Assembly: GCF_003609975.1 (NCBI RefSeq)
Contig: NZ_AP018400.1
Span: forward strand, 1,252,501 to 1,316,500
DNA length: 64,000 nt
From: Streptococcus ruminantium
GTDB taxonomy: Bacteria > Bacillota > Bacilli > Lactobacillales > Streptococcaceae
Direction of reading: 5' to 3'
Part shown: positions 1 to 6,653 of the stretch, piece after piece
Layout: each line of letters opens with the position of its first letter
Numbering within the stretch: position 1 is the first letter of the stretch
Made by a program: the position numbers and the translations under genes
Notes under the pieces: generated by a model
Seen by the model: the letters and a program-made list of their open reading frames with translations, nothing else
What the model was told of the DNA's origin: nothing
Database searches by the model: none

Positions 1-648
1 AAGTGACTTGCCAGCAGCTAGACCATCAACCAGTGAACCACGCACCTCATGCTGATCCAAAAAGATACCGGTCATCAATCCATCATTCATAAATACCTGA
101 TAGCGAACACCGTTTTCTAAAACTGTAAAATAGTCTGGAGCCTCTTCTCCATAAAGAAAGGCAGATTCAACATCTCCCCCTTTAAAACGGATTTTCTCAT
201 AACTCCCCTTGATTTCGGGAAATACGTTTCGAAAAGCTGAGACAATCCTATCCTTAATAGAGTAAATAAAGGTATTGTACCATGAAAAAACCGCATATTC
301 ACCGTACAAATCAACCGTCAAACCACCAAAACCATCGCCATCTTGATTGAAAACACGAAAAGCATCGGTCACCTCGGACTGGTAAAAAATTTGTCGTCTA
401 CGCTTGGCTTTAACAAATAAATTAACAAAAAAATCTATTGTTAATTCTTGATGTGATGTACTAAATACCCAACCTATTCCTTTATTTTGTTTGGATAAAT
501 AAGCCTGCCCTAGATGCTTTCCATCCTCAGAATATAGACTAACCAGTGTGTCCTCATCAAGAGATAAGTCTGGAAAATCGGCACTTTCTAAGAGTTGAAT
601 TCCTCTATTAACCTTCTGTTCTACAATCCGATTCACCTTTATTTTCAT
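1..648 (-). CDS. Class I SAM-dependent rRNA methyltransferase, RlmI/COG1092 family (5' part; runs off the window edge)
   Basis: I translated 216 codons directly, starting at the ATG at 648-646; the gene continues past base 1. The N-terminal ~75 residues look like the small PUA-type RNA-binding domain of this family. The motif DGFGGLTVD near residue 105 corresponds to the family's GEGDGLPGLxVD, and GIFLDQ near residue 200 to its GxFLDQR. Known members methylate C5 of a 23S rRNA cytosine. The SAM-binding domain lies outside the window, so substrate cannot be judged. A near-consensus promoter puts the transcription start at or within a base of the ATG, so the mRNA should be leaderless. The gene is divergent from the LtaS gene. 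Confidence 0.85.
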   Translation of the reverse strand, partial: MKIKVNRIVEQKVNRGIQLLESADFPDLSLDEDTLVSLYSEDGKHLGQAYLSKQNKGIGWVFSTSHQELTIDFFVNLFVKAKRRRQIFYQSEVTDAFRVFNQDGDGFGGLTVDLYGEYAVFSWYNTFIYSIKDRIVSAFRNVFPEIKGSYEKIRFKGGDVESAFLYGEEAPDYFTVLENGVRYQVFMNDGLMTGIFLDQHEVRGSLVDGLAAGKSL

Positions 649-654
649 AGAATG

Positions 655-683
655 ATTATAACATATTTCCACATATATGCCAA
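655..683 (-). promoter_or_regulatory. Promoter predicting a leaderless mRNA for the RlmI-like gene
   Basis: On the minus strand TTGGCA (683-678), a 17-bp spacer and TATAAT (660-655) are followed by only six bases before the ATG at 648. The predicted start site, about 7 nt after the -10 box, coincides with the A of the ATG. No Shine-Dalgarno sequence precedes it. Confidence 0.65.
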
Positions 684-697
684 AAAAGCTCCCCATT

Positions 698-727
698 TTG
701 AGGCTTATTAAAAAATTGTGGTATAAT
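698..727 (+). promoter_or_regulatory. Promoter of the LtaS-type gene
   Basis: TTGAGG at 698-703, an 18-bp spacer and TATAAT at 722-727, with TGG directly before the -10 box (extended -10). It points into the gene at 764. Confidence 0.6.
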
Positions 728-763
728 GAACTGAGATATTAGAAAGGATTATGAGCTTTTATC

Positions 764-2926
764 GTGCGAAAACTAATTGACTCTGTCAAGCCCCATGTAC
801 AGACTCGGCTTGGCTTCATCCTTACTTTGTTAATCATTTATTGGCTAAAAACCTTATGGGCCTATTATGTTGACTTCAACTTAGATACACAAGGATTTTT
901 TCAAAATCTTATTGCTATTATCAATCCTTTACCAATCGGCCTACTCTTACTTGGACTTGCTCTCTATATAAAAAATACTAAGATCTTCTATGGGTTGGCG
1001 ATTGGAATTTATACTCTCCTTTTTATCTGGTTATTTTCAAATGCCATCTATTTTCGAGAGTTCTCAGATTATATCTCCATCTCTACCATGATGGCAACAT
1101 CTAGCGTATCAGCAGGACTCGGTGAGGCAGCCATTAAGCTATTTAGATTGTGGGACATCATCTACTTTATTGATTTTATCGTCTTTGCTACCCTACTTTA
1201 TCGAAAATCAATCCAATGGGATCAAAGAAGATTTCATCAAAAATCTAGTTTTGCTATTACTGCATTTTCTGTACTATTTTTCTCCATCAATCTATTTTTA
1301 GCAGAAATTGATCGTCCAGAATTGCTTACGCGTGGATTCTCCAATACTTATATTGTCAGGGCACTCGGATTACCTGCCTTCCTCGGCTACAATGCCAATC
1401 AGACATATAACACTCACAGGGATCGATCCGGTGCAACAGCTACTGCTCTTCCCCCTATCAAACAATATGTCGCGGAACACTATGCTCAACCGAATGATCA
1501 ATATTTTGGAATTGCCAAGGGGCGGAATGTCATCTATCTCCACCTTGAAAGCTTACAACAATTTGTAATTGACTATAAGTTAAATGTTAATGGTGTAGAA
1601 CATGAAGTAACTCCTTTCCTTAACTCCCTCTATCATTCTAACTCAACTCTTGCCTTTTCCAACTTCTTTAATCAAGTCAAGGCTGGAAAAACCTCAGACT
1701 CTGAGACAATGCTTGAAACCTCTCTCTTCGGGCTTAATCAGGGTTCCTTTATGGTTCAATACGGCGGAAGCAATACCCAGCAAGCAGCACCTTATATCTT
1801 ATCAAAGAATGGAGGCTACACATCTGCTGTCTTTCACGGAAATGCAGCAAGCTTTTGGAATAGAAACAATACTTACAAACAATGGGGGTATAATTACTTC
1901 TTTGACCAGTCTTATTTTTCAAAAACCACTGCAGACAATTCATTCCAGTATGGTTTGAACGATAAAATCATGTTTGCAGATTCCATTCAGTATCTTGAAC
2001 GCTTGCAACAGCCGTTCTATACAAAATTTATCACTGTTTCCAACCACTATCCCTACACAACCAGCTTGACTGGAGATGAGATTGGCTTTCCACTAGCTAA
2101 TACAAAGGACGAAACCATCAATGGTTACTTTGCAACAGCCAACTATCTAGATGCTTCCATCAAAGCATTCTTCGATTATTTAAAAGCAACTGGTTTGTAT
2201 GAAAATTCTATCATCATCCTTTATGGCGATCACTACGGAATTTCTAATTCACGCAATCCAGATTTAGCACCACTAATTGGAAAAGACTCCCAAACCTGGT
2301 CAGACTTTGATAACGCTATGATGCAGCGTGTCCCATATATGATTGTTATTCCTGGGATGACAAATGGTGGTATTTTCAATACTTACAGCGGTGAAATAGA
2401 TGCTCTCCCTACCCTCGAACATCTACTAGGTATTAAAGCAAATCATTTCCTTCAAGTTGGTCAAGACATACTTTCTAACCAGCACAACCAAATTGTAGCC
2501 CTAAGAACTGCGGGAAGCTTTATTACTCCTAAATACACTAGCTATGAAAGAAAACTCTATTATACTGAGACCGGACAAGAAATTACAAATCCGGATGAAA
2601 CAACTCAAAAAGAAATCGATCATATCAAAGAAACAGTTGCAGCTCAATTAGCCGCTAGCGATGCTATTCAGACTGGTGATCTCATACGCTTTTTTGATAA
2701 TGGTTTACCAGCTTTAGATATTAACCAATATAGCTACATAGACTCACTGGCTGCTGAAATTGCCATTGAAAATAAACTCGGTAAAAACTCGACCAGTCTT
2801 TATAGCAAAAACGGGAATAAATCTACTGTTGATTTGTTTAAAGCACCAAGCTATGCCGAGCTTTACAATAAGAATGGCTCAGTAAATACCGAAACAAATA
2901 CGACAACTAGCACATCATCTGAATAA
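764..2926 (+). CDS. ltaS: Lipoteichoic acid synthase (LtaS-type glycerol-phosphate transferase)
   Basis: A 720-residue protein with about five N-terminal membrane segments (roughly residues 15-200) and an extracellular sulfatase-fold domain. LtaS enzymes polymerise glycerol phosphate from phosphatidylglycerol onto a glycolipid anchor outside the membrane. Visible motifs are the metal-binding LHLES segment (~265), GKTSDSE (~307), whose Thr matches the catalytic Thr of LtaS, FHGN..FWNR (~365) and YGDHYG (~486). The C-terminal tail is Ser/Thr-rich. The start is a GTG. A stop in frame at 752-754 excludes any earlier start. The AAAGGA at 743-748 is 15 nt from it, so the SD spacing is poor, and a nine-codon frame starting ATG at 751 overlaps it in another phase. 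Confidence 0.9.
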   Translation: MRKLIDSVKPHVQTRLGFILTLLIIYWLKTLWAYYVDFNLDTQGFFQNLIAIINPLPIGLLLLGLALYIKNTKIFYGLAIGIYTLLFIWLFSNAIYFREFSDYISISTMMATSSVSAGLGEAAIKLFRLWDIIYFIDFIVFATLLYRKSIQWDQRRFHQKSSFAITAFSVLFFSINLFLAEIDRPELLTRGFSNTYIVRALGLPAFLGYNANQTYNTHRDRSGATATALPPIKQYVAEHYAQPNDQYFGIAKGRNVIYLHLESLQQFVIDYKLNVNGVEHEVTPFLNSLYHSNSTLAFSNFFNQVKAGKTSDSETMLETSLFGLNQGSFMVQYGGSNTQQAAPYILSKNGGYTSAVFHGNAASFWNRNNTYKQWGYNYFFDQSYFSKTTADNSFQYGLNDKIMFADSIQYLERLQQPFYTKFITVSNHYPYTTSLTGDEIGFPLANTKDETINGYFATANYLDASIKAFFDYLKATGLYENSIIILYGDHYGISNSRNPDLAPLIGKDSQTWSDFDNAMMQRVPYMIVIPGMTNGGIFNTYSGEIDALPTLEHLLGIKANHFLQVGQDILSNQHNQIVALRTAGSFITPKYTSYERKLYYTETGQEITNPDETTQKEIDHIKETVAAQLAASDAIQTGDLIRFFDNGLPALDINQYSYIDSLAAEIAIENKLGKNSTSLYSKNGNKSTVDLFKAPSYAELYNKNGSVNTETNTTTSTSSE

Positions 2927-2989
2927 AAGAAGCTAGGTTAATTCCTCTTGTTAGAGTTTAGAACAAAAGTCAGACTCACCATACATTTA

Positions 2990-3228
2990 GTAGCCTGAAT
3001 GAAAAGCTCCATATAAAATAAGGAGTTAAAAAGCTGAATATTTAAAAGGCATGATTCCCTCGGAATGTAGAGGGGCATGCCTTTTAATATGTCGCGATTT
3101 ATCGTAGTTATACCAGTTACGATATATTCGATAATTTGATAGATGAGGCTCCCTTCTTTGAACGAGAGTAAACTCAGTGACTCACTCTTCAAATGAGAGA
3201 AAAAATTTTATCATAACATGTCGTAGTT
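2990..3228 (-). mobile_element. Remnant of an IS3-family transposase (OrfB C-terminus)
   Basis: Read on the minus strand, successive frames give NYDML, then NFFSHLKSESLSLLSF, then LIYQIIEYI, then NWYNYDKSR, then LKGMP. This is the order of the C-terminal IS3 OrfB pattern (NCYDNAxxExFFSHLKSE ... YIxWYNxxRIKxKLKGMSP), but broken by stops and frameshifts. A 10-bp inverted repeat (AAAAGGCATG) lies inside the remnant. The rest of the element is missing. The remnant ends inside orphan toxin cassette 2 and supplies that cassette's last residues and stop codon, so the insertion removed the toxin's C-terminus and any immunity gene there. Family assignment is by motif only. Confidence 0.65.
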
Positions 3229-3822
3229 AAGAGGAGCCAATACTTCACCTGCTTTATCACCATAAGCTCTCGGAATTCTTGCATCATAAAATATCTGCAA
3301 AGTATCAAATTCTCCTCGTAATTTAGCATCACTCCAAATAGGCGAAATTTGATAAGCATCTTGCACTTGTCTCGCTGAATCAAATTTTGTAAATCCCACA
3401 TATCCTCCTGGTGCCTGCATTGATTCCATTGTTTGCTTTGCATATTTAGAATCCATATATCTATAGCCAGTAGCTGGAAGGGGTGTTCCATCAGGTGCTA
3501 CATAAAAATCTGTCTTGGGCGTGCTTTTATCGGGCCTAGAGACTTGTTGGACAGAGAGCGCATCCTTGTGCGAAGACACATCCCCCTTCTGTCCTTTAAC
3601 AGTTTTGCTGGAGACACCTTCTGTTATGGCATTGATAGCTAGGCTTGTTCCAATGTTGGCTGGGCTGATGTTACCACCTTGGGCCGCATCCACAGCAGTA
3701 TCCACTGCGGTTTCAATGACAGTATCTGCTGCTTGGCGGCCCTGTGCATTCCCAATGCCTGAGGTAGCTCCTCCTAGACCGCTTAGCAGGCCACCGGTAA
3801 ATAGCAGAGCTGTTTTGCTAGC
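3211..3822 (-). pseudogene. Orphan Rhs C-terminal toxin cassette 2 (truncated at both ends)
   Basis: The open frame starts after a stop at 3825-3823 and has no ATG; a GTG at 3705 lacks a Shine-Dalgarno sequence. Its first ~85 residues are nearly identical to the rhs C-terminal region (LLSGLGGATSGIGNA, then SSKTVKGQKGDVSSHKDAL), and homology runs on to DFYVAPD. A different tip then begins (GTPLPATGYRYMDSKY ... EFDTLQIFYD). The tip resembles a polymorphic-toxin domain I cannot name with confidence. Its end, NYDML-stop, is IS3-remnant sequence, so the toxin is probably C-terminally truncated. No immunity gene follows. It is most likely a silent donor or relic cassette, not a working toxin. Confidence 0.7.
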
Positions 3823-3907
3823 TTAGTATAAATATTAAGTTTTCAAAGCTTCACACTTTTATTTTACCACACCTAAAAGAAATCACCTAGTTAGACTAGA
3901 TAATTTC
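3583..3907. repeat. 325-bp recombination module, copy 2
   Basis: Nearly identical to 5543-5867. It contains ~222 bp homologous to the rhs 3' region (compare 7083-7304) plus ~103 bp found only in the two orphan cassettes. That extra part includes the shared junction after ccaccggtaaatag, a stop codon and a hairpin terminator. Confidence 0.85.
3875..3907 (-). terminator. Rho-independent terminator downstream of the 123-aa gene
   Basis: Inverted repeat 3879-3907 (13-bp stem with one mismatch and one wobble, CTA loop) followed on the minus strand by TTTT. It is the copy of the hairpin at 5839-5867 and lies between the gene ending at 4056 and orphan cassette 2. Confidence 0.55.
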
Positions 3908-4055
3908 GAACACTTCTTATATCAACATCCTAATTTAAGAACATTTTGCTATGGGTTTATTATTTATTCTCATCTCAGAAAAAATGTTAGTCTGCAATTA
4001 CAAGCTTTATTCCATAGAACATAGCTTTTTATAGTTACATTATCAAATTTAAATC

Positions 4056-4427
4056 TTACCACAAATCAACCCTTAGTGTAGTGAATTGAATGTACTCTCC
4101 TTTTTTAATTCCCGCAGGTACTTCCTCAATATCATGAATATATATTTCTCCTATTTGAACAATTCCTTTGATATCATCTAAAAGACGCCCTACAAGGAAG
4201 TATTTACCATTTCCTAGATGTTCAACTACATATTCTGTTTTTTCACTTCTCTCCAAATTAGAATATTCAAATACCGAAATTGTCCCCCTTACTTCTTCTC
4301 CCTTTTTTTGAAAAAAAGGATGTGAGAAACATGTAATTTCATAGTTGCCATCTGTCACTACGACATCAGCTTCTCCAATTTCTTCGCTTATCCAAATGAT
4401 ATCTTTTATTATCAACACTGCTCTCAT
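4056..4427 (-). CDS. Unrecognised 123-aa protein, candidate immunity protein
   Basis: I do not recognise the family. The 123-residue product has no signal peptide or membrane segment and looks beta-rich (runs such as EYVVEHLGNGKYFLVGRL and GEYIQFTTLRVDLW), so it is probably cytosolic. Its ATG follows the stop of the 68-aa gene by three bases (TAGGAGATG), with an SD-like AGGAG overlapping that stop unusually close to the ATG. Its place in a run of small genes behind an Rhs toxin cassette suggests an immunity role, but that is context only. The ~230 bp between it and orphan cassette 2 are AT-rich with no gene seen. It may pair with a toxin of which only the preceding 68-aa frame survives. Confidence 0.6.
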   Translation of the reverse strand: MRAVLIIKDIIWISEEIGEADVVVTDGNYEITCFSHPFFQKKGEEVRGTISVFEYSNLERSEKTEYVVEHLGNGKYFLVGRLLDDIKGIVQIGEIYIHDIEEVPAGIKKGEYIQFTTLRVDLW

Positions 4428-4430
4428 CTC

Positions 4431-4637
4431 CTATGGAATTACTTCAAAATTTGAAGATTTTTTTACAATTTGTTTTGCATATTTTACATGATAAGTTGTA
4501 ATATCACCGCTAGTTCTATCCAAACCAACAAAAGCATACTTCGTAGATTTTCCAGTTCCACCAATTTTCATAACATAGCCATTCATCTCTGGAATATAAG
4601 TTCCTTTTTGTATAACGTAACAGTGGAAGTTAATCAT
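4431..4637 (-). CDS. Unrecognised 68-aa protein; possible toxin-tail relic or second immunity-type gene
   Basis: The ATG directly abuts the preceding stop codon (TAGATG), which suggests translational coupling. The 68-residue product is cytosolic-looking, with the distinctive stretch KYAFVGLDRTSGDITTYHVK. That pattern of short beta strands ending in YHVK reminds me of the extreme C-terminus of some polymorphic toxin tips. It could therefore be the tail of an older tip left behind when the E5-like cassette was inserted, with the 123-aa gene as its former immunity partner. Equally, it could be a small immunity gene. The sequence alone does not decide. Confidence 0.5.
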   Translation of the reverse strand: MINFHCYVIQKGTYIPEMNGYVMKIGGTGKSTKYAFVGLDRTSGDITTYHVKYAKQIVKKSSNFEVIP

Positions 4638-5165
4638 CTATTTTGATCTTATTTCAAAGCAAAAGCATCCATAAGGTACTGATGCAGAATCTAAATCGCA
4701 CATGTCGTACAGCCACTTCATCATCTGCGGTACTCCTCGATCCATTAAAAATTGCATATAGGTTTGGAGACTGTTTTGAAACCCCAAAACATCCGTCTTC
4801 TCCAACAGGAAGTGTGTGCGCTCCATATCATCTAAAGTAATATATTTTTCTAGTATTCTATATTCAGATTCAGGAGATAACCAAAACATGTTTTTTGGGG
4901 CAAACTCCTTTCTTTCGGTCAGCGACACACAATCACTACTTTCAACGTAGAAACGTGCTATATCAAATTCTTCCTGTAAACTTAATTTTTCATTCATGTA
5001 AAATGGAGTGATATGAATGGAAGAGGTTACTTCATTTGTTTTTATAATCTCTTGCAATAATCTGAACAGTTCTGTTAGAGTCGGATATAATCTATATTTT
5101 GACTGATAGTAAGTCGTATTTAGATACACGAGTTCATTGATTCTTCCTTTTGGTTTTTCAATCAT
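4638..5165 (-). CDS. Putative immunity protein of the E5-like orphan toxin
   Basis: A 175-residue protein without signal or membrane segments that I do not recognise. The start is the ATG at 5165-5163, overlapping the toxin stop by one base (TAATG) and preceded by GAAAGGA eight bases upstream. An in-frame TTG farther upstream lies in that SD and is unlikely. One-base overlap directly behind a nuclease tip is the standard position for the cognate immunity gene in Rhs and CDI systems. The ORF is intact, unlike the 5'-truncated toxin, and may persist because it protects against siblings carrying this tip. Function is inferred from position only. Confidence 0.65.
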   Translation of the reverse strand: MIEKPKGRINELVYLNTTYYQSKYRLYPTLTELFRLLQEIIKTNEVTSSIHITPFYMNEKLSLQEEFDIARFYVESSDCVSLTERKEFAPKNMFWLSPESEYRILEKYITLDDMERTHFLLEKTDVLGFQNSLQTYMQFLMDRGVPQMMKWLYDMCDLDSASVPYGCFCFEIRSK

Positions 5166-5782
5166 TATTGAGGTCCTTTCCAATTTGGATTGTTTAAATC
5201 AGCAATTTGAATAACTTTTCCTGTGCTATCATCAACTGCAACATAATGCACATCATCAACATAGTAATTTGTTACACTGCTATTAGTATATTTATTATAA
5301 CCAGAAGTCGTTTTTACGGGATTATTGATGGTATCTGCAATTTTTTGATTAGTCCAACCTCTATCTGAAACTTGACTAGAATAATGAGACTTTGAAAATT
5401 TATCACTAAAAGCAATATCTCCTGCTTCCATCTTAGTAATTATCTTACCTACAGCACCTACTCTATCCACTGTGTCAACAGTTTGCGCTATACTCGAGAT
5501 ATTCCCAGTATCATCAATCGCCTTAAAGTCTGGGGCAATATTCCCCTTCTGTCCCTTAACAGTTTTGCTAGAGACACCTTCTGTTATGGCATTGATAGCT
5601 AGGCTTGTTCCAATGCTGGCTGGGCTGATGTTGCCACCTTGGGCCGCATCCACAACAGTATCCACTGCGGTTTCAATGACAGTATCTGCTGCTTGGCGGC
5701 CTAGTGCATTCCCAATGCCTGAGGTAGCTCCTCCTAGACCGCTTAGCAGGCCACCGGTAAATAGCAGAGCTGTTTTGCTAGC
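5165..5782 (-). CDS. Orphan Rhs C-terminal cassette 1 with colicin-E5-like RNase tip (5'-truncated)
   Basis: The frame is open from a stop at 5785-5783 with no ATG; a GTG at 5665 has no SD. The first ~75 residues match the rhs C-terminal region up to TVKGQKG, where a new tip begins. The tip ends in a domain with RGWTNQKIADTINNPVKT, HYVAVDDSTGKVIQIAD and NNPNWKGPQ. This matches the colicin E5 C-terminal ribonuclease pattern (RGWT..., NPSKT, YVVxxxxTGEVVQVSD, DPNW). Colicin E5 cleaves anticodons of Tyr, His, Asn and Asp tRNAs. Without its own signal peptide or core it cannot be exported, so I read it as a silent donor tip. Family assignment is fairly confident; activity is unknown. Confidence 0.7.
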   Translation of the reverse strand, partial: ASKTALLFTGGLLSGLGGATSGIGNALGRQAADTVIETAVDTVVDAAQGGNISPASIGTSLAINAITEGVSSKTVKGQKGNIAPDFKAIDDTGNISSIAQTVDTVDRVGAVGKIITKMEAGDIAFSDKFSKSHYSSQVSDRGWTNQKIADTINNPVKTTSGYNKYTNSSVTNYYVDDVHYVAVDDSTGKVIQIADLNNPNWKGPQ

Positions 5783-5867
5783 TTAGTATAGATATTAAGT
5801 TTTCAAAGCTTCACACTTTTATTTTACCACACCTAAAAGAAATCACCTAGTTAGACTAGATGATTTC
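5543..5867. repeat. 325-bp recombination module, copy 1
   Basis: Nearly identical to 3583-3907. The portion 5543-5764 is homologous to 7083-7304 inside rhs; 5765-5867 is shared only with copy 2. The three-way homology could let an orphan tip recombine onto the rhs reading frame. Confidence 0.85.
5835..5867 (-). terminator. Rho-independent terminator after the rhs immunity gene
   Basis: Inverted repeat 5839-5867 (13-bp stem with one wobble pair, CTA loop) followed on the minus strand by TTTT, just past the stop at 5878. It should end the sortase-to-immunity transcript before orphan cassette 1. Directly after it a TGG-TAAAAT extended -10-like box occurs on the minus strand, a possible weak promoter for the orphan. 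Confidence 0.6.
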
Positions 5868-5877
5868 TTTGAAAAAA

Positions 5878-6651
5878 CTACGAAGAGAGCAATAGTAATC
5901 TAGGTACATCTTCACTATAAAAATAAACATTATAGTTTAATAAATTATGTAAACAATAGGTCGGATGATTTTTTATTTCCTGATTATCAATACTATACAA
6001 ATACCGCTCAGTACTGTCCACTGGTAAAAGTTGATACTCAGTATTTTCCGGTGAACCAGTTAAATCAATACCTTCTTCTACCATATAAAATGCAAACATA
6101 TCGTCCAATTCTACTCTTATTCTATTTTTTAACCCTAAAAGATAGAATTGAGTCTTGTAATTCAAAGTAGAATATAGCGTAAAAAAGTAATAGCAATCAG
6201 CAGGGATTTCATCACCTAAAGTCGCACTCTGTCCCTGAAGCATTACATTCTCTAACTGTAAATCCAATTCTCCTTCTGTAATTGTTATTTCCTGACTAAC
6301 AACAATATCCAATATAGCCTCTTCAACAACTATTACATAATGTTGAAGTTTTGAATCAGAAATTATTCCACAGGATCTATATATTAGATCAGAAATAACT
6401 TCACTCCCCATTACACTGTAGCACCCTTTTTCAAATGTCAAAAGCATTTGAGAACGTTGGGTAATTATATTGCAATCACTTGTTGGAGTAAAAGCAAAAT
6501 AGTGCATATACCCCAAATTTACTAAATAGCAACGATCATTAATTCTCAAACCCAAATATTGCCCATCTCTCATTGTAGAACCTATCGAAAATGAGACATT
6601 GTATTTTCCATCAACAAAAACATTATTAAACACTCTCTGGTATCTTTCCAT
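5878..6651 (-). CDS. Putative immunity protein for the Rhs toxin tip
   Basis: A 257-residue protein that I do not recognise, with no signal peptide. The start chosen is the ATG at 6651, two bases after the rhs stop (TAGTCATG), with GGGAG five bases upstream. An in-frame TTG at 6663 overlaps that SD and is less likely. In Rhs, WapA and CDI loci the gene directly after the toxin tip encodes the cognate immunity protein, and this spacing implies translational coupling. The protein is rich in beta-type and aromatic segments. It is followed by a terminator hairpin, so it is the last gene of the active operon. Function is inferred from position. Confidence 0.7.
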   Translation of the reverse strand: MERYQRVFNNVFVDGKYNVSFSIGSTMRDGQYLGLRINDRCYLVNLGYMHYFAFTPTSDCNIITQRSQMLLTFEKGCYSVMGSEVISDLIYRSCGIISDSKLQHYVIVVEEAILDIVVSQEITITEGELDLQLENVMLQGQSATLGDEIPADCYYFFTLYSTLNYKTQFYLLGLKNRIRVELDDMFAFYMVEEGIDLTGSPENTEYQLLPVDSTERYLYSIDNQEIKNHPTYCLHNLLNYNVYFYSEDVPRLLLLSS

Positions 6652-6653
6652 GA

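Noticed and set aside
2938..3192. 84-codon minus-strand ORF as a possible immunity gene for orphan toxin 2
   Set aside because: Neighbouring frames reveal the IS3 OrfB C-terminus; the ORF is a fragment of that remnant.
3470..3500. LPATG motif in the tip of orphan cassette 2, near a class B sortase locus
   Set aside because: It is internal, lies at the start of the toxin tip and is not followed by a hydrophobic segment and basic tail, so it is not a sorting signal.
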